Assembly (NCBI GenBank): GCA_036927565.1
Contig: JAYESD010000003.1
Span: forward strand, 190,289,999 to 190,353,998
Source: Tuctoria greenei
Lineage: Eukaryota; Streptophyta; Magnoliopsida; Poales; Poaceae
Length of the DNA stretch: 64,000 nucleotides
Reading direction: 5' to 3'
Shown: piece after piece, positions 24,266 through 34,741 of the stretch
How positions within the stretch are numbered: the stretch's first letter is position 1
Layout of the letters: every line of letters begins with the position of its first letter
Notes under the pieces: model-generated
What the model was told of the DNA's origin: nothing
Seen by the model: the letters and a program-made list of their open reading frames with translations, nothing else
The model's database searches: none
Position numbers and translations under genes: made by a program

Positions 24266-25238
24266 CTAAGATCTTCCAGTACCAGCACCACTAGCACTCT
24301 GTGAAGAACGGCGAGTCTGAGCCCTCCTCCTTTTGAGGCAACGTGCCTCCTCATGCCCATCTTTACCACAATAGTCACAATGAAGGCCACCACGCCCTCC
24401 AGATGCAAAAGGATGAACAATTGAAGAAGGTACTGTTAGTGGAGTAGCAGTGTGACGAGGAGCCGATACTGAACTACGAGTAGCCAATACTAAAGAAGAC
24501 TGTAGCAGCCCAACAGCACGAAGATGAGCCTCCTCATTACGAACGCTACCAAGAGTGTCCATAAGAGAGACGCAAGGGTGACGAGCAAGCAGCTGAGCAC
24601 GAAGAGGCTCAAACTCGTCATGAAGACGTGTCAAAAAATCATAAGTGCATCGAAGCTCAAGTGCAGCCTTCTGACTCTGACAGGACAAACAAGTATCTGT
24701 AGACAATCGAGGACCAAGAGCATCAAGCTGACGCCAGATAGCAGACATTTGACCGGAAAACTCCTCCACTGTGGCATCCCCCTGCTGTAACACCTGCTCC
24801 TGATGAATAACAGCAAGGTAGGTAGACTGTACAGTAGGCTCGTAAGGAGAATGCATAAAATCTCACATCTGATGTGCATGCCCAAACTCAACTATGTCTA
24901 CAGCAATACGATCCTCCATACTAGCAGCAAGAATAGCTGCAGCTCGAGCATCATCGTCCAACCAAGTCCTGTATAAACTGTAGTGAGTCTGATACGCAGA
25001 CAGACGAGTCTACTAATCGTCCTCCAGCTTCTTCTTATCATCATCAGTATCCTCATCTAAAATAACTAGCTCAAAAGGAATCGCAGGACAAGACAAATAT
25101 TGGAGATCACCCGTGAGATAATCCCAGAGTCGTAGACCACACATGTGCAGGCGCATGCGGAGAACCCAGTCGCGGTAATTGGTGCCATTGAAAAGCACCG
25201 GATACCGCACAACCGGAACCTCGCCCGAAGAAGTCATC
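24266..25238 (-). pseudogene. Copia gag
   Basis: The likely start is a minus ATG at about 25238 (MTSSGEVPVVRYPVLFNGTN). Frame 25013-25303 includes NGTNYRDWVLRMRLHM, the copia gag N-terminus. After stops around 24860-25010 the frame 24266-24856 continues with STYLAVIHQEQVLQQGDATV, AIWRQLDALGP, TYDFLTRLHDEFEPLRAQLL and a CCHC knuckle (CDYCGKDGHEEARC) near its end. The layout is that of the Ale/Retrofit-type copia gag. An in-frame break separates the two halves, so the copy is dead. Confidence 0.87.
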
Positions 25239-25850
25239 ATGAAGAATATGACCGGCGACGGCAAGAGCGCAAAATAAGCAGCGACGGGCGACGACGAGAG
25301 CACAGAAGAATAAGCGGCGCAAGCTGCAAGAAAGAGAGAAAAAATATTTTCTTTTTTTTCTTTTATTTCTTTTATTTCTTTTTTTTTACAACATGACGAT
25401 CATCAGCAGAGAATAGATATAGAGACCAGGAGGAAGACCAGAAGCACGAAGACGAGAGGAGCCCACGTGCACCTGGAGACAGAGGAAGTCACGTGGACCT
25501 GGAGTGCAGAGAAGCACGTGGACCTGAAGTCCTGGAGACCAGAGAAGCAAAGGAAGTCGCTTCAAGCTTTCAAAGCACACGAACAGCTTGGGAGGCCACG
25601 CGCTGGAGGAGCCACGATCCAGTACTGCGCGCGTTAGCAAGTCTCGTGACTCAGTTTTAGATCGTGGCACCCCCTGCAGATCTTCGATCTGCTTGCTTAG
25701 ACGAATACGCCGCACTAGGGAATGACGGCGATCCACCTTCGATCCGCGCGCTCCAGAAAAGGAGACAAAGAAGCACAGCAGCACCGATCGGGGGTGGTCG
25801 GCCGAAGAGTCGGCAAGACAAGCCGACGAAAAAAATCAAACCCTAACTTG
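25239..25850 (-). mobile_element. Copia 5' leader
   Basis: About 600 bp lie between the primer site and gag. They include a T/C-rich run at 25340-25390 on the plus strand (A/G-rich in the RNA). The frames here (for example 25386-25784 minus) have no domain. Confidence 0.75.
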
Positions 25851-25862
25851 ACTGTGATACCA
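25851..25862 (-). other. Copia primer-binding site
   Basis: Minus strand TGGTATCACAGT directly abuts the LTR end TTCATAACA, as expected for a tRNA-Met-primed copia element. Confidence 0.88.
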
Positions 25863-25993
25863 TGTTATGAATATTATGCTTGTATTATGGAGGAGGCCAG
25901 AGACCTCTATAAATAGCTGTACAGGGATAATAATTATGCAGAAAGACCCTTATTCAAAAGGGAAATTACAAATATACCCCTACATCTCTAACA
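25863..25993 (-). mobile_element. 5' LTR of Ale-like copia element (131 bp)
   Basis: On the minus strand it runs from TGTTAGAGATGTAGG to TTCATAACA. The very short LTR, the start sequence and the gag type fit the Ale lineage. A TATA-like element (TATTTATA on the minus strand, plus 25908-25915) lies inside. Its target duplication should begin gaaac (25994); the partner is beyond the window's left edge. Confidence 0.88.
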
Positions 25994-26280
25994 GAAACTT
26001 CAACCTGGCTTTGCTAGTGTTTGTTGGTAGATCGAGGGGGACTACCAATGTACCTGCACGTTGATGATGATCGCAGTAGTAACAAGAGGCACAATATAGC
26101 CACATTAAGACCTCTGCGGCGAGGTAATATTCCACTCCTGCTTGATTGATTCTCTTAAATATCAAGTTTACAATAATGGTGTGCAGAGGTTTGCCTATTG
26201 ACTACTCGACGAGTTGGTTGAGGGTGGATGTCTTGAGATATGGCAATGATTCTAATGTGGTGTTGTCGGGGTGTCTTGGT
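25994..26280. other. Flanking DNA, no recognised gene
   Basis: This is sequence without transposon hallmarks between the copia LTR and the hAT element. A plus frame is open from about 26155 to 26280 and continues after the hAT (27715-27783, ending VRIGVLKA), as if the hAT had split an open reading frame of about 60 codons. No domain is visible, so I do not call a gene. Confidence 0.4.
26273..26280. repeat. 8-bp target duplication of hAT (left)
   Basis: gtcttggt, repeated exactly at 27707-27714. Confidence 0.95.
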
Positions 26281-27706
26281 TAGTCCTGGCAATTGGGCTG
26301 GGCCCAAAACAGGCGGCACGAAGCACGCACCGCCAGCCCGAGGATGGGCACGGCCTGGCACAGGTAGTCGGGCCGTGCCGGGCCGTGATATTGGGCACGG
26401 CGGGCGGCACGACACGGCACGAGATTTGGGCCGTGCCCGGGCCGGCACGACCCGAAATAGGCCCGAAGCACGAAATAGGCCCGAAGCACGAAAATAGGCC
26501 CGAAGCACAAAAATAGGCCGGAGGCACGAAATAGGCCTGAGGCCCGAACGCGGCTGTTCTTCTGTTTGCTAGTCTTTTTTTTAATTCCAATTAAAATATT
26601 CAAACTTGTATAGAATCCGCAAATTAGATCCAAATTTGATGATTATTTTTTCTATATTCTTCAAAAAACAATATCTACCACTTGGATGAGTAATTTTCAG
26701 ACTTATAATGATAACTTTTGTTTGTTTAGGTAAATCTCAAAATAATCCTTATGCACATATTGTTCATTTTTTTATATCTCATCAAAATCAATGGATCTTG
26801 AGCTGAAATTTGTTTTGTGCATACTTGTTATATATGTATACATCCATGAATTTTGTACAATTTTTTTTAAGCACCAACATGTGAAAATTCATATTTCTTC
26901 TCATTCCATTCAAACTCTATTAACATATTAGCCATTTCTAAATTTTGAACACACATTGATGCAAACATAAACGAAAAAATCTAAAAAAATCATAGAGGTT
27001 CTTATTGTGATTTAACAACTGCACCAAAAATTTCATGTCAAAATTCGTTTTACTTTTTGAGATACAAAAAAGACAAGTATTGCTTTTTCTTTGTTTTTTT
27101 ATTACCAACAATATATCATGTTTTTGAAAGTCAAATTTTGCAAGAACGTGTAGTTCAATATTTCATGCCTTCCCTAATTTTTTCATATTTTTAGAAGTAT
27201 TATTGTCAATGTACTCTAACTAAATTTCTCTCAAAATCGAATTTTAAACATGATGGGCCATGTCTGCTGCTTTTGGGCTGCTGCTGGGCCTTTGTGCCTT
27301 TTTTATTTATATTCAAAAGTGAAACTTCAAATATTTATAGTTTTCGTCAATATGGGTGAAATTCAATGATTTTTCTTCCTAAATTCTTCAAATAATTTTC
27401 TCTATCACCTCCGAATTTTTCTATATTTTTTTGCTAATTTTTTTCCATTTATTTTATAAAATACTCAATTTTTGTTCACATTTCAATTATGTGGGCCAAA
27501 CCATCCTTGTGGGCCGTGCTTGGGCCGGCACGGCCCGAAGCCGGCCCGACATGTTTTGGGCCGTGCATGGGCCCTATTTCTCCGTAGCCGGCACGGTCGG
27601 CCCGACACGAGGCGACCCGCCATGCTTTCGGGCCGCGGGCCATTTCGGCCTGAAGCACGAACGGGCTGGGTTGTGCCAGCCTGGCACGGCCCGATTGCCA
27701 CCTCTA
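26281..27706. mobile_element. Non-autonomous hAT transposon (1426 bp)
   Basis: The ends are imperfect inverted repeats: TAGTCCTGGCAATTGGGC on the left, and the inverse of the right end, TAGAGGTGGCAATCGGGC. They are flanked by the perfect 8-bp duplication gtcttggt. Both subterminal zones (26290-26550 and 27490-27700) are rich in GGGCCGTGCC and GGCCCGAAGCACGAA repeats. The core (26570-27480) is AT-rich with no transposase. Open frames in the GC-rich ends (for example 26252-26590 minus, 27431-27760 plus) come from these repeats and are not genes. It would be moved by a related hAT transposase elsewhere. Confidence 0.92.
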
Positions 27707-27714
27707 GTCTTGGT
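27707..27714. repeat. 8-bp target duplication of hAT (right)
   Basis: gtcttggt immediately after the element end CCACCTCTA. Confidence 0.95.
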
Positions 27715-28147
27715 TCCATTCGTTCCTTTCGACCCACCGCTTATCCCCCATTTTTTGTAAGGATCGGGGTTCTGAAGGCTTGATACAATTAGGTTAAAAA
27801 GAGTTGAATCTAGTATGGAATTCATCTGTTACGTGCTATACCTACCTAGATGCTTAAGATAACTTTTGTTAGCTTTTGATAGTATTGCTTTCGGACTCCT
27901 CTTCCTGTACATAGATAGTAGCCTGGTTTTTGCCGATGTTATATCAGTGTAAACCCTAAGCTACATGGGCCTTCCTGCGCCCAAGTCTTTGAATTCAGTG
28001 GGTAGCCATCCCTACGTCAGTTAGATATCTAGAATAATCAACCATTAGGTAAAAGTTCAGGTGAAACTACATGTATTTGCCTAGGTGAGAGACAACAAAA
28101 TTTAATTTGTTAATAATATTTTTTAGAAAAATAGAAGAGATTTCATG
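27715..28147. other. Flanking DNA; left part of a direct duplication
   Basis: No gene is recognised. From about 28016 to 28147 the sequence is homologous to 45266-45400 (shared CATCTAG, TTCAGGTGA, TTTGGCTAGG-like blocks). The CACTA element follows at 28148; the rest of this duplicate copy resumes at 44761. Confidence 0.7.
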
Positions 28148-28560
28148 CACTATAGGAATGCGGTTGAATTGCGACGGCCGTAGCTGTCGCAAATAAGTAA
28201 AAAGTCGTTGCAAATAAGCTATTTACGACAGTTTCCCTTATTTACGACGGTTCTCGGCCGTCACCAAAGTTTTATCGTAAATAAGCTTAATTACGACGGC
28301 CACCATTGCAAATAAAAGTTATTTACGACGGTGACCTGCACCTGTCGTAAATAAGGGCCTAGGACCTGTGGATGGCCTGGGCCTCCTTATTTACGACGGC
28401 TGTCGTGGCCATTATAATATAAGGTCTTATTTGTGACGGTTTCCATGACTATCGCATATTATAATGGTTAATTTGCGACAGCTAGTGACGCTGTCACAAA
28501 TTGCAGATATCTTATTTGCAACAGTACTGTACAAAAACCTTCGCAAATTAGATTTTTTAT
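28148..28560 (+). repeat. CACTA left terminal and subterminal repeats
   Basis: At least ten copies of a (T)TTACGACGG/TTGCGACGG-like unit occur in both orientations, starting with the terminal CACTATAGG. In this family such units are binding sites for the TnpA-type protein. Confidence 0.88.
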
Positions 28561-29039
28561 TTTTTTAAAAAACAGAAAAAGCTACCCGACTCGATGGCCA
28601 AAAATACAGAAATAGCACCTACAAACAACAGTATATAACAGCATATCATAGCATCACATCACAATGACACAAACTTCATATACAACACAAATATCACATC
28701 ACCTCACAAGAACATAAACCTGAAAAGAGAAGCTATACAGTAGCCCCTCTACTACCTCTGAAGCCATAGACATCGTCGCCGTGCGTCACTCAAGGCACCG
28801 GTATCGACGGCGACGGAGTTTGAACCTCCGTCGCCGATCCGTGCAATACATATAAGTAGTTTGACACGTTTATTTGTTGGAACTTTTGTTTTAACTTATA
28901 ATTGATTAAACAAATTATAATTGATTATATTTAGCTTAATTTAGCTAAGTTGAGTTAGATTTGGCTATGTTAGATAAGGTAAAACTAGAATAGCTAAGTT
29001 GAGTTATATTTTCCTATATTTGATGAAGTAAGACTAAGT

Positions 29040-31213
29040 AAGTACGGTTTTGATTACCTGAACCACCAAAGAAAGAGCGTCTGGCTTGGTCTGCAGCGGC
29101 GGCGGTGGCTGCACCCATGGCGGTGGCAGTGGAGGTAGCTGGATCTGCACCCCTGCTGTCGAACTAGGGTTTGTCATTGCAAACATTAGATGTTACATAT
29201 TATTTAGCATACGATTAATTTAAAGTACTTTGGCTTTTATTTCTTACCTCCATCGCATCCCGCATATGCGCCATGCAGGCTGCCTGGTACGAGATCGTGG
29301 CCTCCATCACGACCTTGCGCGCCTCCTCTTGCTGAACTTCTCTTCAAAGCGACGAGTGAGGGCCTGCACCTCTATGTCTCTCTGCGACAAACGATGACTC
29401 AAAGTGTCCACCGACAAAGCCTGCATGGAGCTGCCTCTCGAAGGTCGCACCACTCTCGAGTTGACACCTCCGTTGAATATGGCGATCCTACACAAAAAAG
29501 GTGTTAGTAATATAAAATTGAAATACCTTGAATTAAAAACAATAAAATGAAGTATCAACTCACCTTCGTAAGCTTTGCTGCCTCCGCTTGCATACGCTGC
29601 TTTAGGATAGATTGGTTCAATTTCCCAATCGAAATTTTTGTTGTGTATCCTCTTAGCCTCCTTCCCGTAATTAGCCTGGAAAACAAGGAAACAGTGCACA
29701 TTCAAAAATCAATATAGATATAATTAATTGGAATGATTTTTAAACTTACCAGCCGCTCGACTGCGACCTAACTGCACTATGTAGGCTCAAAAGGATCCTT
29801 ATGACCTCTCTTTCAAACCTGAGTAGGGATCGATGCCACCCTTGTCTCATGCTCCTGTAGTACAAATTATGTATATATTAAAATATGTTAGACATACTTA
29901 CCATGCTTTTAGCTAAATGCAAACGGTTATCTTGCCCGTAGTTGTGTTTCCCGTTGACCCCTTCACACCCTCGAGCCCTGTTGGACTTAGAGATGAAATC
30001 ATAGCTAGCCTAGTACCTACAAAAAGCCCGGTATGCATTGGATCCACCCTGGAACCAGCTGGTGTTGCCCTGCATATATTTGTAGGTCATTAAAATACTG
30101 TTAATAAAATTATCAAAAATAATATTTACTACACCATACGTACTTCTGTGTACTCCTTCTCTGTCAAGTGCATGTCGCTCTCCTATCAGAACGCTCGCAT
30201 GTCGTGGTTTTTTAGCCTCAAAAGTCATTGATCGCTTGAGTGCGAGCGTTCAACAAAGCTTGCTGAAGCACCTTTCGATCCTGGAAGTGGAAAACGGCCC
30301 TCGCGTGCTCAAAATGGCTCGGGTCGTCTAGGTGCTCTAAAAAATACCTTTCCTATAAAGGAGATATTGTAGAACTATACATTAGAAATTTAAAAGAGTT
30401 TAAGAGTTAAAACTTAAAAATTTTGTTTCACGTACTTACCATAAAATGCGCCCATACAGCATCCTGAACGTTGTCGTGCTCCTAGTAAGGTGCGTGAGCG
30501 TGGTTGCCCCACGATGTAGCGAGCACCCCGTCGATGACATCAGGATAGTGCATACACACTAAGAACCCCGGGGACAATGTTCGCCAGTCTGTGGTGTGTA
30601 GCACCAGTGAAAGTTGAGTTGCACCAAGAGTTGCAAGATATTTCTTGAATCATTAATTAAGTAACCAAAAGAAACCAAAATTGAACACCATGATTTTATT
30701 ACCTGTCTCAACCCGACCGAATCACGGTCTTCTCTCTAGGAACCGGAGGAGGACCGACAAAGTGAGTCATCCTCGTCCGTCGCCTCTGCTACAACACCAC
30801 GTCTAGTGACCCTGAAGGCTCGTCACCAGTCGAGCCAGAGAGTTGGTCAGCTGATGGCGGGCTACCCGACGGCTGCCTACATGAGGGGTGACTAGCCGAG
30901 GGCTGGCTACCCGAAGGATGGCCAGGCTTAACTGGTGCCCTAGTCTCTGAGTCAGACGCTGAGTCGAACAACAACATTAAAATGATTCATAACTAAGTTT
31001 AATTGGAATGTAGACTTTCAGAATTTGTCAATTACTAGTGAAATTAACTTCTGTGCGCTGCTGTGAAGCCATAATGCTGCCCGCCAACTCCGACAAGTGA
31101 CTCATCAGCTGAGAGTGTCTGCTCCCGGGTGATGAGGTACCCTGGGAAACGTCCACTACCTTGTTGAGGAACCCCCTCACGCTCGCCACCTTCTTACCCT
31201 TGTTCGACAACAT
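29040..31213 (-). pseudogene. CACTA TnpA-like gene (PF03004 type), decayed
   Basis: It starts at the minus ATG ending at 31213 (MLSNKGKKVASVRGFLNKVVD), then a Ser/Pro-rich segment at 30789-30977. The middle part at 30010-30228 (MTFEAKKPRHASVLIG, an Arg/Glu-rich helical stretch, and SNAYRAFCRY) and 29307-29705 (GGVNSRVVRPSRGS, RRFEEKF) are the plant Ptta/En/Spm 'Transposase_24' kind, with coiled-coil content. Exons are separated by AT-rich introns; a donor GTAAT is visible near 29056 and a GTAAG near 29247. A one-base shift near 29345 and stops break the frame. TnpA-type proteins bind the subterminal repeats and assist transposition. Confidence 0.75.
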
Positions 31214-31329
31214 CCTGTTTTAAGCGATAATTGGTAAATATGGAAAGGAATATATACAAAATTCATGTTACTATCATGAAGAAAATGTTACCTGTAATCA
31301 CTTTCAAAATTCATCAACATCACGATCAT

Positions 31330-33366
31330 GTGCCCTACTCCTTAAACTAACCTAACAATGTTCCATCGTGACTTGTTGCTGTTTTCGTTTTTGCATACCA
31401 GCTGTCTCTACATCTTGAACGTCTCCAACTAATTGATCATGTCCTGCACCAGGCTCAACGATAAAAGAGTCTAACAACTCTTCTTCTTGGTAAACTTCTT
31501 CAATATCTCCACTATCATGCTAAACATCACCTCCAAGAGTATATAACCGCTCACAAGAATTCACCTTATTTACCACCCACCAAGCACTGAGCTTTGTGCA
31601 TGGATAAGGTAGATAATACACATACTCTACTAGGTGTGCAAGAACAAATGTATCGTAACCTCGTAGCCGTTCATTGTGTTTGACTTCCATTATGCTAAAT
31701 TGGTTTTGTCAGGTTCCAAGATTGCTATCAAACCAATCACAGTCAAAGAAGACAACTTGAAATTTCTTATTTCTGGTAAAAGTAAATTTAAGGATTTTGT
31801 TAATGATTAAATAATAATTGTTTTCATGCCCTTGAGAGTCTGTTGCCCTCGTCACAACTCCAGAATTTGATGTTACCATGAGAGGACGGAGAGCTTTAAA
31901 TTGAGTTGTATGGAATCAGAAGCCATTTACATCATATCAACCACATCTTCTAACTTTTACCAATCCATGAGATAACCGCCGCAAATCTTGATGGACGTCG
32001 TTATTCACGCACTGTCGGAAATGGTAAGTTATAAGAATACTTCTTTAAGAATCGTAAGTTAAAATATAAAGAAGATGAGAGAGTATTACATAATCCTGAA
32101 ATCAGGATAGGAAATTTGGCCCTCCATTTATTCCATCCTGTCTCATCATTTCTACTTGTTTGCTCGTAGGTTGATGCCTATGTGTCCAATTTTGCTTGTG
32201 GAACCCGCTGAACGAAAAAACACTTTCTAGAATATTGTGTTGCAAAATATGTTGATTAGCATAAGTGTAGGACAAACATGTACTTGAAATATTTGTCCAT
32301 GACACCTGTATTAGCATACATGTAGAGTAAAGTAGCCGTCCTTTCATGTTCGCTACAATTGTAGATCGTGTAGCTATGGATGGTAGTGCCTCTCGTTTGA
32401 AAAATGAAGAGGTCACTACTAGGGGGTGCTTCGTCCACATTGTACTGCATTCAAAGTATTGACATTGTATTCTTCTGCATAGTAGACACTTGAAAAGTAT
32501 CCTACTTCCTTAAGAGTATATGCTTCAGCAATGCACCCTTCCACCCTTACCCTATTGCCAACCGTTTGTTTCAGATACCATAACACTCTTTCAATGCGAT
32601 ACATCCACCTATATTGCACACCATCACCAACTTTAGCTTTGAATGAAAGATGGATGTGCAAATGTTGCATTGGGTTCAAGAAACCCTAAGGAAAAAAACT
32701 CCATCTTACATAATACTACCAGTATCTCCTTCTCTAACTTATCCATCATTTCTATCTTGATTTCTTTAGCACAGAGTTGTCAATAGAAATAGCTAAGATT
32801 GGCAAAAACCTTCCACATTGCATCATCTATATAGCCCCAAAACATAACACGTAGGAGTCTTTCCATGATTATGTGACAATCATGACTATTCAACTCAGTG
32901 AGGTTTCCAATGTTCACATTCAAGGCTCGTTTTATGCTAGCTGCATAACCATCTGGGAATTTCAAAATTTTCAACCATTTCATGACTTCTTTCTTTTCTT
33001 TAGGTCGAAGACAAGAAGAAGCATGTGGGCTACCACCACTTTCAGAGATTTCAAGAGTTGGACGGTTAAGACTCACTATGAAATCATTTCTAGCTTTTAT
33101 ATTGTCTTTTGTTTTGTCTGTCATATCCATGCATGTTCTAATGATACATTTGCCCATGTTACTCTCCAGATGCATGACATCAATGTTGTGCATTACAATC
33201 AATGACTTCACATTCGGTAGCTCCCAAAGTCCACATATGTGAGTCCAATTGTGCTCCTCTCTGTGACCTCAGAAATATCTAGGACGACCTTCACCTGGCA
33301 CCAATTTGTCCATTATCAAAAGTTTCTGACCCGTTAAGACGTTTCGGTGGCCCTTTACTGACAACA
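31330..33366 (-). pseudogene. CACTA TNP2 transposase, C-terminal part with DUF4218 and DUF4216
   Basis: Minus-strand frames carry, in order, the TNP2 segment EEHNWTHICGLWELPNVKSL, then NIDVMHLESNMGKCI and KDNIKARNDF, then the KFPDGYAASIKRALNV and LNSHDCHIIMERLL blocks (32780-33211). Next comes DUF4218 (FLNPMQHLHIHLSFKAKV, YRWMYRIERVLWYLK, VEGCIAEAYTLKEV at 32419-32679), and then DUF4216-like residues (CDWFD, YDTFVLAHLVEYV) at about 31560-31900. Stops and frame changes are frequent. At 33366 the coding sequence is cut by the Tat LTR; reading across the target duplication gtgtc it resumes at 41438 (PLNHMFRQKRKIF, then RKDTVVSKGPPKRLNG). Confidence 0.87.
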
Positions 33367-33371
33367 GTGTC
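33367..33371. repeat. Target duplication gtgtc (left) of the Tat element
   Basis: Repeated at 41433-41437. Confidence 0.95.
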
Positions 33372-33597
33372 TGTCGAAGTGTGCGATCGACACTTCCCTC
33401 GATACTACTAGATCGTAGTACGCGGAGGTTCGTGATTGGTTGGGGCGTGAGATTATGAACAAGACAGTGACACGAGAATTTTTACGTGGTTCGGGCCGTC
33501 TGAGCGTAATGCCCTACTCCATGGGTGGTTGCTGTATGTATGAGTTGTGCGTGTGAGAACTTGATTGGACTTGTAATTTATACCGTGCGGCACAACC

Positions 33598-33605
33598 CTT
33601 TTATA
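33598..33605 (-). promoter_or_regulatory. TATA box in the Tat LTR
   Basis: Minus-strand TATAAAAG; the same site is at 40825-40832 in the 5' LTR, which would drive the genomic RNA. Confidence 0.65.
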
Positions 33606-33839
33606 GTCCAAGGATTGGCCGTTACATTGTTTGTCTAGCCCAACATGTGGCCCCGGCGGTGTTTAATTACTTAATACCCAATTTGAATTTATTAAGTACA
33701 TTTAATAGTGTGATAACACGCCTTAATGGCGGCGTTACCGGTACTAAAGGTCCTCTGATCGTGTGTCATCAACATGGCATTAATGACATGTAATCAGGTC
33801 TTGTAACGGTAGCTTTAACTGCCCCTTGAATGTTTGTGC

Positions 33840-34130
33840 CGTTGGAGATTGGTCTATCTTCCCGTTGCTATCTTAGGTTCAGAGGCTCAACACGTGGCAG
33901 CTCTAGAGCTTCCCTCAGTGGGGAGGTAGGTCCGGAACTGCTATACACGTGGCAGCACCGGAGCTTCCCTCTGCTGGGGGTTAGGTCTAGGGCTACTCGA
34001 CACGTGGCACGACCAGAGCTTTCCTATATGAGGAGTTAGGTCCGGTCTTGCTTTACACGTGGCAGCACCAGAGCTACCCTAATGTGGGAGGTGGGCCCAG
34101 TGCTGCGGGACACGTGGAGCTGTCAGAGGT
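33840..34130. repeat. LTR-internal tandem units of about 65-70 bp
   Basis: ACACGTGGCA recurs at about 33889, 33944, 33999 and 34054, and ACACGTGGAG at about 34109, a spacing of about 55 bp. Each is followed by C/AGAGCT(T/A) and GGGAGGT/GGGGTTAGGTC. ACACGTGGC contains the G-box core CACGTG. The 5' LTR repeats the pattern at 41110-41345. Confidence 0.75.
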
Positions 34131-34205
34131 CTTCAACTCGGAATGGTGGAACTCCATGGCTTTTCTTGAGGTACCGTGGGGTACCCGGTACGTAGAATAC
34201 CGACA

Positions 34206-34220
34206 GTGGCCCCCGAGCCC
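34206..34220 (-). other. Polypurine tract of the Tat element
   Basis: Minus strand GGGCTCGGGGGCCAC directly precedes the LTR start TGTCGG, the usual Tat arrangement. Confidence 0.87.
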
Positions 34221-34741
34221 ACTGCTGGAGAGACCCTTTGGGTTAATTTATTCTACCAGAGGTGGGGCCATCTTCGATTTCTGCGCTATGGCTTCAAAGG
34301 TCTTTTTATGGGCCGTTGGGTCGATGGTCCGCAGTTAAACCACCGCCACGTGGCTCTTCTTGATGCGACAGGTGAGATCTTGGCGTGCGGATCTCACACA
34401 ATTGAAGGTCACCAGTTCCTAATACAAAAACCGTATCGGTTCCGAGCGCCCTGTCAGGCCGCCGCCCTCGAGCTTCCAACTTCCCATCATGACAACAGTT
34501 CGCCTGGGGTGATAACTTCGACTCCTCCGCCAAAGTGGACTCGGGCCCATTTGTCATTGTCGGGGTAATCTTTTGAAATAAAATTTTGATCTCGACACGG
34601 TTTCCATCCGAGCGTTGCGGAGGCTTACTTAAGAAGGAAAGCCCGCATGGTTTGAGGACTTTTTATGCTTTCATTCGAACTTGTGCTCAGAGCCTCCCAA
34701 TCTTTGCATAGCCCTTCCAACTTTTGCTCCACTTTGCCGCA

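Larger units (their letters stand above)
33372..34205 (-). mobile_element. 3' LTR of the Tat element (834 bp)
   Basis: Limits are TGTCGAAGTG and ATACCGACA. The middle (33880-34130) is a run of similar ~70-bp units, each with ACACGTGGCA and GGTCCGG/AGAGCT-type words. A minus-strand TATAAAAG is at 33598-33605. Confidence 0.92.

Noticed and set aside
26240..26633. Open frames up to 117 codons on both strands
   Set aside because: They are made by the GC-rich subterminal repeats of the hAT element.
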